64,000 nt of DNA, taken from Fibrisoma limi BUZ 3 (lineage in GTDB: Bacteria; Bacteroidota; Bacteroidia; Cytophagales; Spirosomataceae). Below are positions 53,341 to 61,658 of the stretch, one piece after another. Position numbers and translations under genes: made by a program. The notes under the pieces were generated by a model. The model saw nothing but the letters and a program-made list of their open reading frames with translations, searched no databases and was not told the origin of the DNA. Positions within the stretch are counted from its first letter, which is position 1, and each line of letters starts with the position of its first letter. The stretch spans positions 434,001 through 498,000 of the forward strand of contig NZ_CAIT01000005.1 of NCBI RefSeq assembly GCF_000296815.2. The letters are read 5' to 3'.

Positions 53341-55953
53341 TTAGAACGGATAACCGATACCGAAGTTCAGCACTAAAGGGTTAGGGCCTTTGGTTAGCTG
53401 ACGTAGTGAGAATTTGGTCAGCATGAAGCGTTCATCAACGAGCCGTCCCCTCTTTTCGTCAAAGTATTGCCGGGCGGGATCCCATACTTTAATGCCGCCA
53501 TCGAACCGGATCACAAAAAAAGAGAAATCGATGCGGAGGCCAACGCCGGTTCCAACCGCAATCTGTGGGACGAAGGTATTGAACCGAAATTGTTCGCCGA
53601 ACCGCCGGTTGTTGTTTCGGATTGTCCAGACGTTTCCGGCATCAATGAAGAAAGCGCCGTTGATGTCGGCGAGCAGGCGAAACAGATGACCGCGTAATTC
53701 CGCCGACCCTTCGATGAGCATATCGCCGGGCTTTTCAAAAGTGTAAGCGAATTGCTCATCACGGCCATCCCGATTGTCGAAAACAGGTACGCGCTGTGCA
53801 CCGTCGCGGGCCTGGGGTAATTCGGCGCCCGGACCTAAACGGCGAAGAGGCCAGGCCCGAATGCTGTTGCTACCGCCTGCAAAAAATAACTTCTCGTAAG
53901 GGGCCGTTCGGTTAGAACCGTAGCCATATACCAAACCGGTATTGAACCGGAATGCAAGGGTAGTACGCGGCCGAAGCGGGATGTAATGCCGGAAATCGAC
54001 GTTGAAACGTAGATATTTAAAATACTGTAAACCGGTCGAATCAGTCAGGTTGAAAAATTGACGTAACTGCGACTCCCGGAAAAAATTCAGGGTAGTACCG
54101 CCTGACTCAACCACAGCCCTCAGAAAGTTTGCCCGCCGGTTTTGACCGGGTGTGTTTGTGTTGTACGTGTAGGCAAAGCTGATGCTGGAACTGATTGACC
54201 GACGGAAACTTTGTTTGATCGTGCTGCCCAGACTGGCCAGCGAATCCAACTGCTTTTCAAAGGCAGGACCAAACTGCGTATTGAAGTTGGCGTTAATCAG
54301 GTTGACGTCGGCGATCAGGAAGCTGAATTGTTTAGCTGGGGTCGTCTGCCAGTTATAAGCCATTGTCGACCGGAGAGTTGACCGCCTGTAATCGGGCCGA
54401 ATCGAATTGGTGAAGCCCAGACTGACCTGCGTGCGCGGATTGTACGGATTAAACTGAAACCGCATCCGCCCAGGAAAGAGGATCTGGGGAAATATGAGTG
54501 AACTGGTTACGCCTATCTCCTGCGCAAAATAAACCCTTGAGCGATTGGTTGTAGAGTCAATGGCGAAGCCGGTCTGTGCTTCAAAACCATAACGTACGGA
54601 TGTTTCAAGCGTTTCAAGGCCACCAAAGAGGTTACGGGCTCTGAATGTCAGGTTGGCGAATGGCCCAGGATAGCCCTGCCCTTGATAAAGAACAAATATG
54701 CCTCCTTCAAACGTATATTCGTATTTATCGACGGGAGCGGCTGTAATGAGTGTCCGCAACTGCCGGCGGGTAGAATCCGTAATGTTGAGGTTAATAAACT
54801 TGAACTGATTGAGCAGAAAGAGCTGCCGTTGGGTATCGCGGTACTTGGTCTGGCTATAGGGCTGGCCGGGCCGCATAAAAATCTTTGAATCCAGCAGGCG
54901 CGACGAGATGTTGCGCCCACCCAGCAGGTACATAATGCCGTTACGTTGAACGGTGTCCAGCCGCACGTTGCTGCCGGGAACACTGGTTTCGTCGCGGGTG
55001 ATCTGAACCTGGACATCACCAACGTAGTAAACCGGATGGACCGACTGCCCGGGCGGGTTGGCAATCTGCATATACAGGTCCAGGTTTCGCCGGAGTGAAT
55101 CGTCAGGATTCCGACGGGTGGAATCTACCTCCCAGTTGATGTAAGCCCGGCTGAAAGCGTAATAACCCTGATCGCGCAGCAGACTTTCGAGTCGCGCTTT
55201 CTCGGCCGATACATTATCAAGGTCGAAGCGGTCGCTGACGCGCAGTGCCGAATTTTTGAGTGATTGCCGGACGAGCGAATCGACGCGCGGGTCTGGGATT
55301 TCGTAGGTAACGCTGCGCAGGAAATACCCCGGCTTCTCGTTTACCAGGTAGTTGACCCGAATCTGCCGTCCACGTAGTGTATCGAGTCGGTACGTGGTTT
55401 CGGCGTTGAAAAATCCTTTTCCGACCAGGTACTTTTGCATCTTGCCGGCGTTAGCCTGGGCGTCGCGTTCGTAAAAGTAGCTTGGTGGCTCGCCGAGGTT
55501 GCGCATGACCCAGTTACCTTCTTCGGCTTTTCGGCGCAGCCGTTTCAGCCGACGTTCGTACTGTCGGTTCAGCTTCCGCAGGGCGGCCGGCTGGCCGGCC
55601 AGTTGCTGACTTTGCTGCTCAAATTCATTAGTTTTGTCCTGGAGGGCTTTCACGGCGGCTGCCTGATCGAACCGGCTCGACCCAAGTTGATAGAACCACA
55701 GGGCAGGCGTAATGGGCAAACCGAGCACCCGGCGGTTGGGCTTCTGCGGGATCAGGCTCTCCAGTTCTTCGCGCGGTACGGAACGGTTGCCCCGGACGGT
55801 CTGCGACGTAAGCAGGTACTCGTTGCGGCCCCCTTTTGACGTTAAACAACCTGTCATACCAAGGGTTAAAAGCAGGCAGGTTACCCAAATAGCGTATCTA
55901 TATGTATGATATATGAGGTATGATGTATGGCTACCCGTCAGCCGATCATACAT
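53341..55953 (-). CDS. TamL-like BamA/TamA family outer membrane lipoprotein
   Basis: About 870 residues. The start is uncertain because the sequence before the lipobox (LLLTLGMTGC) is part of a repeat; I take the ATG at 55953, and 55983 is also open. The mature protein starts TSKGGRNEYLLTSQTVRGNR. It has POTRA-like units in the first 400 residues and a 16-strand Omp85 barrel after about 480, ending RQLTKGPNPLVLNFGIGYPF. A lipidated TamA homologue (TamL) is typical of Bacteroidota and acts in outer-membrane assembly, with TamB as partner. The neighbours are not tamB. Confidence 0.88.
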   Translation of the reverse strand: MYDRLTGSHTSYLIYHTYRYAIWVTCLLLTLGMTGCLTSKGGRNEYLLTSQTVRGNRSVPREELESLIPQKPNRRVLGLPITPALWFYQLGSSRFDQAAAVKALQDKTNEFEQQSQQLAGQPAALRKLNRQYERRLKRLRRKAEEGNWVMRNLGEPPSYFYERDAQANAGKMQKYLVGKGFFNAETTYRLDTLRGRQIRVNYLVNEKPGYFLRSVTYEIPDPRVDSLVRQSLKNSALRVSDRFDLDNVSAEKARLESLLRDQGYYAFSRAYINWEVDSTRRNPDDSLRRNLDLYMQIANPPGQSVHPVYYVGDVQVQITRDETSVPGSNVRLDTVQRNGIMYLLGGRNISSRLLDSKIFMRPGQPYSQTKYRDTQRQLFLLNQFKFINLNITDSTRRQLRTLITAAPVDKYEYTFEGGIFVLYQGQGYPGPFANLTFRARNLFGGLETLETSVRYGFEAQTGFAIDSTTNRSRVYFAQEIGVTSSLIFPQILFPGRMRFQFNPYNPRTQVSLGFTNSIRPDYRRSTLRSTMAYNWQTTPAKQFSFLIADVNLINANFNTQFGPAFEKQLDSLASLGSTIKQSFRRSISSSISFAYTYNTNTPGQNRRANFLRAVVESGGTTLNFFRESQLRQFFNLTDSTGLQYFKYLRFNVDFRHYIPLRPRTTLAFRFNTGLVYGYGSNRTAPYEKLFFAGGSNSIRAWPLRRLGPGAELPQARDGAQRVPVFDNRDGRDEQFAYTFEKPGDMLIEGSAELRGHLFRLLADINGAFFIDAGNVWTIRNNNRRFGEQFRFNTFVPQIAVGTGVGLRIDFSFFVIRFDGGIKVWDPARQYFDEKRGRLVDERFMLTKFSLRQLTKGPNPLVLNFGIGYPF

Positions 55954-55966
55954 CATATATCGCATA
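55885..55966. repeat. Snap-back repeat of GTATGAT heptads
   Basis: The left side reads GTATGAT ATATGAG GTATGAT GTATGGC. The right side (AGCCGATCATACATCATAT, about 55939-55957) is its imperfect complement. It lies between the divergent tamL-like and methyltransferase genes and encodes part of the N-terminal frame of the former. Confidence 0.7.
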
Positions 55967-55981
55967 GCATACTTTTTTTTC

Positions 55982-56767
55982 ATGCTGTCTAAAAATCAGA
56001 TCAAGTACATTCAGTCGCTCCACCAGAAAAAGTACCGTCAGCAACATGGCGCGTTTCTGGTCGAAGGGGCCAAGAGTGTACAGGAAGTTTTGCAGTCCAC
56101 GTTTCAGATCAATCTGCTGGTTGCTACGGAAGCATTTTACAAAGAAAACGCCCACCTGACAGACCGCCAACGAATACCGGTCGAAATTGCGTCACCGGCC
56201 GAACTCGAACGTATCGGTACCCTCGAAAGCAATAACGCAGCACTGGCCGTTGTCAGTGCGATGGAAAACCGACCGTTGCTGGCCGACCCCGGCGAAATGG
56301 CCCTAATCCTCGACGATATCCGCGACCCTGGCAACCTCGGTACGATCCTGCGCATCGCCGACTGGTACGGCGTCCGGAAAATCCTGTGTTCCGATACCAC
56401 CGCCGACGTGTACAACTCAAAGGTAATCTCAGCCAGTAAAGGCTCGTTTACGCGCGTCAACTGGTGGTACGGCGATGTGGGACGTTTCCTGGCTGAGACA
56501 ACCAGCAAATCGGAATGTTTAATCTACGGGGCTTTTTTAGATGGAGAAAATGTGCATCGACTGTCATTTGGCGGAAAGCGTTCCCTTCCCGGCTACCTTG
56601 TTATGGGCAACGAATCGAATGGCATCAGCGCGGCCGTGGGGCAGTACGTCAGCCAGAAAATAACGATTCCGCGCTTTGGGGGCGCGGAATCGCTCAACGT
56701 GGGTATCGCTACAGCCGTAATTCTCGACAACTGGCGGAGAAGTATGACTTTACCCCCAACCCCCTGA
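55982..56767 (+). CDS. TrmH/SpoU family RNA 2'-O-methyltransferase
   Basis: 261 residues from the ATG at 55982; an in-frame start at 55913 would read the repeat. An N-terminal substrate-binding domain (KNQIKYIQSLHQKKYRQQHG, then AFLVEGAKSVQEVL) is followed by the SPOUT domain with motif 1 DIRDPGNLGTILRIADW, motif 2 MGNESNGIS and motif 3 IPRFGGAESLNVGIATAVIL. It probably modifies rRNA (RlmB-like). The last four codons (PPTP) and the TGA stop are supplied by the ACCCCCAACCCCCTGA repeat. Confidence 0.93.
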   Translation: MLSKNQIKYIQSLHQKKYRQQHGAFLVEGAKSVQEVLQSTFQINLLVATEAFYKENAHLTDRQRIPVEIASPAELERIGTLESNNAALAVVSAMENRPLLADPGEMALILDDIRDPGNLGTILRIADWYGVRKILCSDTTADVYNSKVISASKGSFTRVNWWYGDVGRFLAETTSKSECLIYGAFLDGENVHRLSFGGKRSLPGYLVMGNESNGISAAVGQYVSQKITIPRFGGAESLNVGIATAVILDNWRRSMTLPPTP

Positions 56768-56832
56768 AGGACGGTCGGCCGTTGCCGGGCTTTGTCCAGT
56801 CCGCTCGCCATCATTGTCACGGTTTTTTAGTT

Positions 56833-56919
56833 ACCCCCAACCCCCTGAAGGGGGCTTAGCTCCGCCAAATCAAGATCCGGCAAACAGCAGCGCTGAGCCT
56901 CCTTCAGGGGGTTGGGGGT
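56833..56919. repeat. Hairpin A of the DUF559 locus
   Basis: The left arm 56833-56860 and right arm 56892-56919 are inverted with two mismatches around a 31-base loop. The right arm contains the DUF559 stop codon. Confidence 0.85.
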
Positions 56920-57287
56920 ACGGTTTGTAAAAGGGCGCTGATTCTTGCCAAAACACCTTTTATGTCATTAAATATGTCATCATTCGTAAACCGTAAAACC
57001 GTGACGCCAAACTCATTTAGTACATGTGTTCTGTTGTCATCATACTCCTTTTGTTCAGTTGATTCATGCACGGCGCCATCCAGTTCAATAATTAGTTTGG
57101 CGGCATGACAGTAAAAATCAGCAATAAAGGTATAAAATGGATGCTGAGCTTTAAATCGAAAACCCTCAAGTTGATTTGACCGCAGAAATTGCCATAAATG
57201 ATGTTCGGCGGGAGTCAAATTTGCACGCAGCATCTTAGCTCGTCTGAAAATTTCAGGCGAAGCTCCGTAGAACATGTCGGTGGGCAT
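56904..57287 (-). CDS. DUF559 (restriction endonuclease-like) domain protein
   Basis: 127 residues. The DUF559 pattern is clear: RAKMLRANLTPAEHHLWQFL, GFRFKAQHPFYTFIADFYC, LIIELDGAVHEST, YDDNRTHVLNEFGVTVLRF. The D (IADFYC), E-x-D (IELDG) and preceding QHP positions correspond to the PD-(D/E)xK-like core related to Vsr endonucleases. No methylase or restriction partner is adjacent. It is solitary, and its final VPPTP and stop come from the repeat unit at 56901-56919. The family has no proven role. Confidence 0.85.
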   Translation of the reverse strand: MPTDMFYGASPEIFRRAKMLRANLTPAEHHLWQFLRSNQLEGFRFKAQHPFYTFIADFYCHAAKLIIELDGAVHESTEQKEYDDNRTHVLNEFGVTVLRFTNDDIFNDIKGVLARISALLQTVPPTP

Positions 57288-57334
57288 TGGGTGGATTTTG
57301 CATGGAAAATTACCTGTCCTTAAACCTAGTGAAA

Positions 57335-57418
57335 GGGCTTAGCTTTGCTCATCCAGCTTCCTGGAATTAGCAGCGCTAAGCCCGGCAGCGGCCGTCCGTC
57401 TTCAGGGGTTTGGGGTAC
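57335..57418. repeat. Hairpin B of the DUF559 locus
   Basis: GGGCTTAGC (57335-57343) and GCTAAGCCC (57375-57383) are perfect arms. The outer right part TTCAGGGGTTTGGGGT (57401-57416) is a worn copy of the ACCCC repeat. Confidence 0.7.
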
Positions 57419-57422
57419 TCAA

Positions 57423-58211
57423 TTACATGAACGAACTCATGGCGGCTTCATTCGCCAGGTCCTTGGCGTGGTCCTGGCCGAGGTAACGGTCGATGAAATA
57501 GTGCGCTACGTAGAGCACCGGCGTCAGGATAACGGCTGTGAAGGCCTTATAAATGTAGTTGATAATGCCGACGGCCAGTACCTGCGTGAATGACCAGTTG
57601 CCGAATACGTAGAAGGCGATAAACAACACGACAAACGAGTCAATCAACTGCGAAATCAGCGTGGAGCCGGTTGCCCGCAGCCATATCTTTCGGCTACCGG
57701 TGATCTTCCGCAGGTACTGGAACACAGACGCATCCAGAATCTGACCGATCAGAAAGGCCGTGAGCGACCCAATAATAATGCCGAGCCCCTGCCGGAAAAT
57801 CATGGCGAAGGCATTGTTAATATTGATGGGTAAACCCGCCGAATCTTTCGCGTTTACGTCCAGCCAGAACTGCGCCGGAGGAAGCGTCGTTACGGCGTAG
57901 ATAATCAGAAAACTGTAGCCGACGAAACCGGCTGTCAGAAACGAAATGCGCCGAACCCCCGCCTTGCCGAAGTATTCGTTGATGATGTCGGATGTGATGA
58001 ACACGAACGGCCAGATGACGGCACCGGCCGTGAGGTTAAAATCCAGTATGAAATCGCCGAACAGATGAATCTGAGCCGGTTTTGCGCCTAGTAAGGTCTC
58101 GACAGAAAAGATCTTGACGCCGATGATCTCGGCCACCAGCGCGTTGGTCAGAAAGATGGCGCTCAGGAAAATGTACAGATTGGTCCGCTTGTTGGTAAAC
58201 GTATAAGCCAT
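57423..58211 (-). CDS. Queuosine precursor transporter (YhhQ/VUT family)
   Basis: 262 residues with about six or seven membrane helices. Motifs are FLTNALVAEIIGVKIF, WPFVFITSDIINEYFGKAGV and LRATGSTLISQLIDSFVVLF, all diagnostic of the VUT_1/YhhQ family, which takes up queuosine precursors such as preQ0/preQ1. I see no preQ1 riboswitch in the 97 bases upstream. No other queuosine gene is nearby. Confidence 0.93.
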   Translation of the reverse strand: MAYTFTNKRTNLYIFLSAIFLTNALVAEIIGVKIFSVETLLGAKPAQIHLFGDFILDFNLTAGAVIWPFVFITSDIINEYFGKAGVRRISFLTAGFVGYSFLIIYAVTTLPPAQFWLDVNAKDSAGLPININNAFAMIFRQGLGIIIGSLTAFLIGQILDASVFQYLRKITGSRKIWLRATGSTLISQLIDSFVVLFIAFYVFGNWSFTQVLAVGIINYIYKAFTAVILTPVLYVAHYFIDRYLGQDHAKDLANEAAMSSFM

Positions 58212-58308
58212 TGGTTATTTGATGGAATGAACGTGGGAGACGAACGCACAGGCGTCTGAACGGAAATTTACAGCATATCCCCATTTTATCAGCTTCCTGC
58301 CCTGAATT

Positions 58309-59724
58309 TTACACGCCTTTCCGTCGATACACGCCCGCAATAGGGGTTGGTTCGTATTGGGCCGCCAGGGCCGGTGCCCGCTGAAACAGCTTTTCCACTA
58401 CGTTTTCGTGATCGACAATGTAGTCCGGGGGATCTTTCCGAAAATGGTCAAATACGTTGATGACAGCCTCGTAGTTGTCCAGATTTTTAAGGTCATATTT
58501 GGCCAGATCCCAGCTCAGGTACGGGGTGGCCAGTCGGTTTTGCCGGTAAGCGCTCAGGTCTTCGCCGATGATCAGTACCTGCCGGTTCCGGATGTCGGCG
58601 GGCAGGGGCGAGGGCTGCACCCGTAAGCTGCTGAGCCGCCCGAGTTCTATGCCCGGAATCAACTGTAAGGCACCCTGATAGAAAACCAGCATCATGAGCC
58701 CGAATGCCCCCGTGAAACTGAGTTCGGCAAGCCAGAATTTACGGGCGTTCTCGAAGTAATACACCGTGAAATACGCCATCGGGATCACAAAGCTCAGAAA
58801 CATCATGGGCGCCAGAAACGGCATGAGCACGATCGTCAGCACGGCCGTCAGGAAGTAGAGCATCATGATCTGCTGCACCCGCTGCTGAAAGTTAACGAAG
58901 CTGCGGACCGTATTGAACAGGCTCAGAAAACCCAGTACGCCCAGCCCCAGCGGAATCAGCAGGGATGTGAACAACGCCTGAAAATCGGTCAGCGAATACT
59001 GCCGCACCCGAAATACCGACGCCAGCAAGTTTCGGTTAAAATCGTCTAGGCTGTCGTTCAGGTAGTAAAAAAGCACCGTAACGGCAATGGGGAACAGGAA
59101 TCCAAACAGCGACAGCGAATGCTGCCGGAACGTAGCGCCGGTGTACAACAACAGCGATAGGGCCGCCCACAGAATAAACAGCGCCGAGGGAAGGTAGAAC
59201 AACGCTGCCAGCCCGATGTAGAAACCAACCTCAAAAACCTCGTCGGTGGCGCCCCGGCGATCCATCTGCTTGATAAGCGTTCCGAATGCCAGCAGCAAAA
59301 AACTGGTCGACAGCAGTACCGGCGACAGCGTGAGGCAATCGAACGACAGGTGCAGGAACAGCATGTAGATCAATCCCGGCCAGAAATACCGGTCGGGATA
59401 CACATCGCGGTTGTTGGTAACGTAATTGAAGTAGGCGATCTGAAAAATGGAAACGGCGGTAGCGGCTGCATGGTAGGCGAGTTGCGATCGGCCGAACAGG
59501 GTGTCCAGCCCCCAATAAACCAGTGCCGACAACGGACTGACGCTATCCCAGATGTCGCGGTACAGCAGGTCGCCCTGGCTCATCTGCTCACCAATCAGCA
59601 GCCAGTTGAGTTCGGGAATCAGCAAGGGTAGCGGATGCAGCACAAACGGTAGCCGGATCAGCATCAGCAGGGCCAGCAGGCTGAGGTATTGATAAGGAAC
59701 GTAAGTTCGAAAAAAACGTAGCAA
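58309..59724 (-). CDS. Polytopic membrane protein, DUF6427-like
   Basis: 471 residues with roughly ten to twelve helices in the first 360 (YLSLLALLMLIRLPFVLHPL, LGVLGFLSLFNTVRSF, MMLYFLTAVLTIVLMPFLA), then a soluble C-terminal domain with IRNRQVLIIGEDLSAYRQ. The LLYRDIWDSVSPLSALVYWG loop resembles the first periplasmic loop of GT-C glycosyltransferases, but no acceptor-specific motif follows. Bacteroidota homologues are annotated only as DUF6427, and that assignment is from memory. A TACGTTTG -7 element (59797-59790) may drive it. Confidence 0.8.
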   Translation of the reverse strand: MLRFFRTYVPYQYLSLLALLMLIRLPFVLHPLPLLIPELNWLLIGEQMSQGDLLYRDIWDSVSPLSALVYWGLDTLFGRSQLAYHAAATAVSIFQIAYFNYVTNNRDVYPDRYFWPGLIYMLFLHLSFDCLTLSPVLLSTSFLLLAFGTLIKQMDRRGATDEVFEVGFYIGLAALFYLPSALFILWAALSLLLYTGATFRQHSLSLFGFLFPIAVTVLFYYLNDSLDDFNRNLLASVFRVRQYSLTDFQALFTSLLIPLGLGVLGFLSLFNTVRSFVNFQQRVQQIMMLYFLTAVLTIVLMPFLAPMMFLSFVIPMAYFTVYYFENARKFWLAELSFTGAFGLMMLVFYQGALQLIPGIELGRLSSLRVQPSPLPADIRNRQVLIIGEDLSAYRQNRLATPYLSWDLAKYDLKNLDNYEAVINVFDHFRKDPPDYIVDHENVVEKLFQRAPALAAQYEPTPIAGVYRRKGV

Positions 59725-59789
59725 GTTGTTCTGAAGGTCAGTCAGTTGTTCGGCCGATGGCGCAAATCGGCAGCAAATCGCTACCAGGA

Positions 59790-59797
59790 CAAACGTA
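59790..59797 (-). promoter_or_regulatory. Promoter -7 element of the polytopic membrane protein gene
   Basis: The minus strand reads TACGTTTG, an exact TAnnTTTG. The -33 region has TTA rather than TTG about 19 bases upstream. It lies 66 bases before the start codon. Confidence 0.35.
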
Positions 59798-59980
59798 TCG
59801 ACTAATCTGCGAATTTAAGCTCCTTTTCGGCAGAACGAAAAAACCTGCGGATATTTGCAGAATGGGAATTCGGTCGTCAATTGTTTTTGGCGATACTTAC
59901 GGAGAGCAAACGGACGGACCGAACAGCAGCAAACTATTCGACGCAACAACTGTTCACCTAAGTACCCAGGTTATAGTAGT

Positions 59981-60361
59981 ATGGAATCGAAACGACAACA
60001 AAAAGTAGCACGCCAACTCCAGAAGGATTTGAGCGAGATATTTCAGCGCGACGTACCGCATCTATTCAACGGGGCCTTCATTACGGTCACCAATGTGCGT
60101 GTTTCGCCTGATCTGAGCGTGGCTCGGGTGTACCTGAGTTTCCTGGCCACCAAAAACAAAGAGATGCTGCTGGACAGCATCCGGGAAAAAAGCCGGACCA
60201 TCCGGCAGCTTCTGGGTGAGCGGGTGCGTCACCAGCTCCGGATTGTGCCCGATTTGAGTTTTTACATCGACGATACGGCCGAATACGCCGAAAAAATGGA
60301 TAAACTCTTCGCCGGACTGGACATTCCACCCGCCCCGGAGGAGGAGGAAGATGATGAATAA
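59981..60361 (+). CDS. rbfA: Ribosome-binding factor A
   Basis: 126 residues from the ATG at 59981. A longer frame to 59855 adds 42 residues that are not RbfA-like. Motifs are MESKRQQKVARQLQKDLSEI, FITVTNVRVSPDLSVARVYL and LRIVPDLSFYIDDTAEYAEK. RbfA binds the 30S subunit and helps 16S rRNA 5'-end maturation and cold adaptation. It is followed by a hairpin and an FtsX-like permease gene 73 bases downstream. Confidence 0.95.
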   Translation: MESKRQQKVARQLQKDLSEIFQRDVPHLFNGAFITVTNVRVSPDLSVARVYLSFLATKNKEMLLDSIREKSRTIRQLLGERVRHQLRIVPDLSFYIDDTAEYAEKMDKLFAGLDIPPAPEEEEDDE

Positions 60362-60418
60362 AGAGCGAATGAGTGAATGAGCAAATGGTAGCGGAGCTTG
60401 TTTCACTCATTCGCTCTT
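60361..60418. repeat. Snap-back repeat of AGCGAATG/AGTGAATG units
   Basis: AAGAGCGAATGAGTGAA (60361-60377) and TTCACTCATTCGCTCTT (60402-60418) are perfect 17-base arms. The left side has 8-base units AGCGAATG AGTGAATG AGCAAATG. The left arm begins at the rbfA stop codon. Confidence 0.85.
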
Positions 60419-60434
60419 TCACTCTTTAAGCACA

Positions 60435-61652
60435 ATGAATCTCCCCGCCTGGATTGCCCGCCGGTATTTTTTCTCGAAGAAGAAGCGCAGTTTCATCAGT
60501 TGGTTGTCCATTTTGTCGATGCTCGGTGTGGGGGTCGGCACGATGGCGCTGGTGGTGGTGCTGTCGGTTTTCAACGGCATGGAAGAGCTAAACCGAACGA
60601 TCTTCAAAACGTTCGAAGCCGACATGACCATTTCACCCCGCGAGGGTAAGCGCTTCACGGCGTCGCCGACCCTGCTGAATCGGCTCCGGCAAACCCCGGG
60701 GGTGGGATTGCTCACGCAGGTGGTGCAGGACAACGCCCTGGCCCGCTACGACGACGGCCAGACCGTAGTGCAGCTCAAGGGCGTGGACGAAAATTACCTG
60801 CAACGCCGGCAACTGGATACGGCGCTCGTTGAAGGCAAACTGCTATTACAGGACGAAGGCATCAACTACGCCATCGTGGCGGAGGGCGTTCGGAATGATC
60901 TGAGCATCTCGCCCGTCGATATCCTGACCCCCCTCGAATTATGGTATCCCCAAAAGAATCAGACTACGTTCAATATCCTCAACGCCGACGCGTTTAACCG
61001 CCAGGCACTGAACGTTTCCGGGGTATTCTTCATCGAACAGCGTTACGACAACTTCGTACTGGCTCCGTTGACGGTGGTGCGTGAACTGCTCGGTTACGCC
61101 CCCAATCAGGTGACGGGACTAGAGATTCAACTGCTGCCTGGTACGGACGAAGAGACGGCCAAACAGGCGTTACAGACAGTTGTGGGTGAACAATTACGCG
61201 TACAAAGCCGCGATGACCTCAACGTCGACCTCTACCGGGCCATTCGGGTCGAGAAACTGTTCACGGGCGTTACGCTGGCGCTGATCATTCTGGTGGCTTC
61301 CATCAATATCTTCTTCTCGCTGTCGATGCTGGTGATCGAAAAGCGGGACGACATCCAAATTCTCTACGCAATGGGCGCTACGTCAGGACTGGTCCGCCGA
61401 ATCTTTTTAATTGAAGGGGCGATTATTGCCCTCACCGGGGCGTTGGTTGGGCTAGTCCTCGGGATTGTGATCTGCTTGTTGCAGGAACAGTACGGCTTTA
61501 TCCAGATGGGCACAGTCAGTTCAGTCATTGATGCGTATCCGGTGCGTCTGCAACTCGGTGACCTGCTGATAACGGGGGCTATTGTCGTGCTGGCCACCAT
61601 CCTGACTTCCTGGTTTCCGGCGCAACGAGCCGCCCGTACCAGTTTAATCTAA
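60435..61652 (+). CDS. FtsX-like ABC permease (LolC/LolE type)
   Basis: 405 residues. The N-terminus (FISWLSILSMLGVGVGTMAL) with VVVLSVFNGMEE is the LolC/E signature. A periplasmic domain covers about 50-270, and three C-terminal helices include SMLVIEKRDDIQILYAMGAT. It probably belongs to the lipoprotein-release complex. No ATPase is adjacent; the LolD-like gene at 25323 could be its partner (inference). The stop is 6 bases before the M1 peptidase gene, so they form an operon with rbfA upstream. Confidence 0.9.
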   Translation: MNLPAWIARRYFFSKKKRSFISWLSILSMLGVGVGTMALVVVLSVFNGMEELNRTIFKTFEADMTISPREGKRFTASPTLLNRLRQTPGVGLLTQVVQDNALARYDDGQTVVQLKGVDENYLQRRQLDTALVEGKLLLQDEGINYAIVAEGVRNDLSISPVDILTPLELWYPQKNQTTFNILNADAFNRQALNVSGVFFIEQRYDNFVLAPLTVVRELLGYAPNQVTGLEIQLLPGTDEETAKQALQTVVGEQLRVQSRDDLNVDLYRAIRVEKLFTGVTLALIILVASINIFFSLSMLVIEKRDDIQILYAMGATSGLVRRIFLIEGAIIALTGALVGLVLGIVICLLQEQYGFIQMGTVSSVIDAYPVRLQLGDLLITGAIVVLATILTSWFPAQRAARTSLI

Positions 61653-61658
61653 CGCCTT

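Larger units (their letters stand above)
56752..57418. mobile_element. DUF559 gene bounded by related hairpins, candidate REP-like mobile unit
   Basis: Copies of ACCCCCAACCCCCTGAAGG lie at 56752-56770 (+), 56833-56851 (+), 56901-56919 (-) and, degenerate, 57400-57417 (-). Hairpin A (56833-56919) has 28-base arms matching at 26 positions. Hairpin B (57335-57418) shares its inner words GGGCTTAGC and GCAGCGCT-AAGCCC. The words after the first copy (GACGGTCGGCCGTTGCCGGG) reappear inverted near 57380-57402. The DUF559 gene lies between hairpins A and B. Confidence 0.5.

Noticed and set aside
58212-58308. preQ1 riboswitch upstream of the YhhQ-like transporter
   Set aside because: The 97-base leader lacks the compact pseudoknot and the conserved C-rich/A-rich elements.
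59855-59980. N-terminal extension of rbfA by 42 codons
   Set aside because: The residues do not match RbfA, and the ATG at 59981 gives the family's usual length and start.
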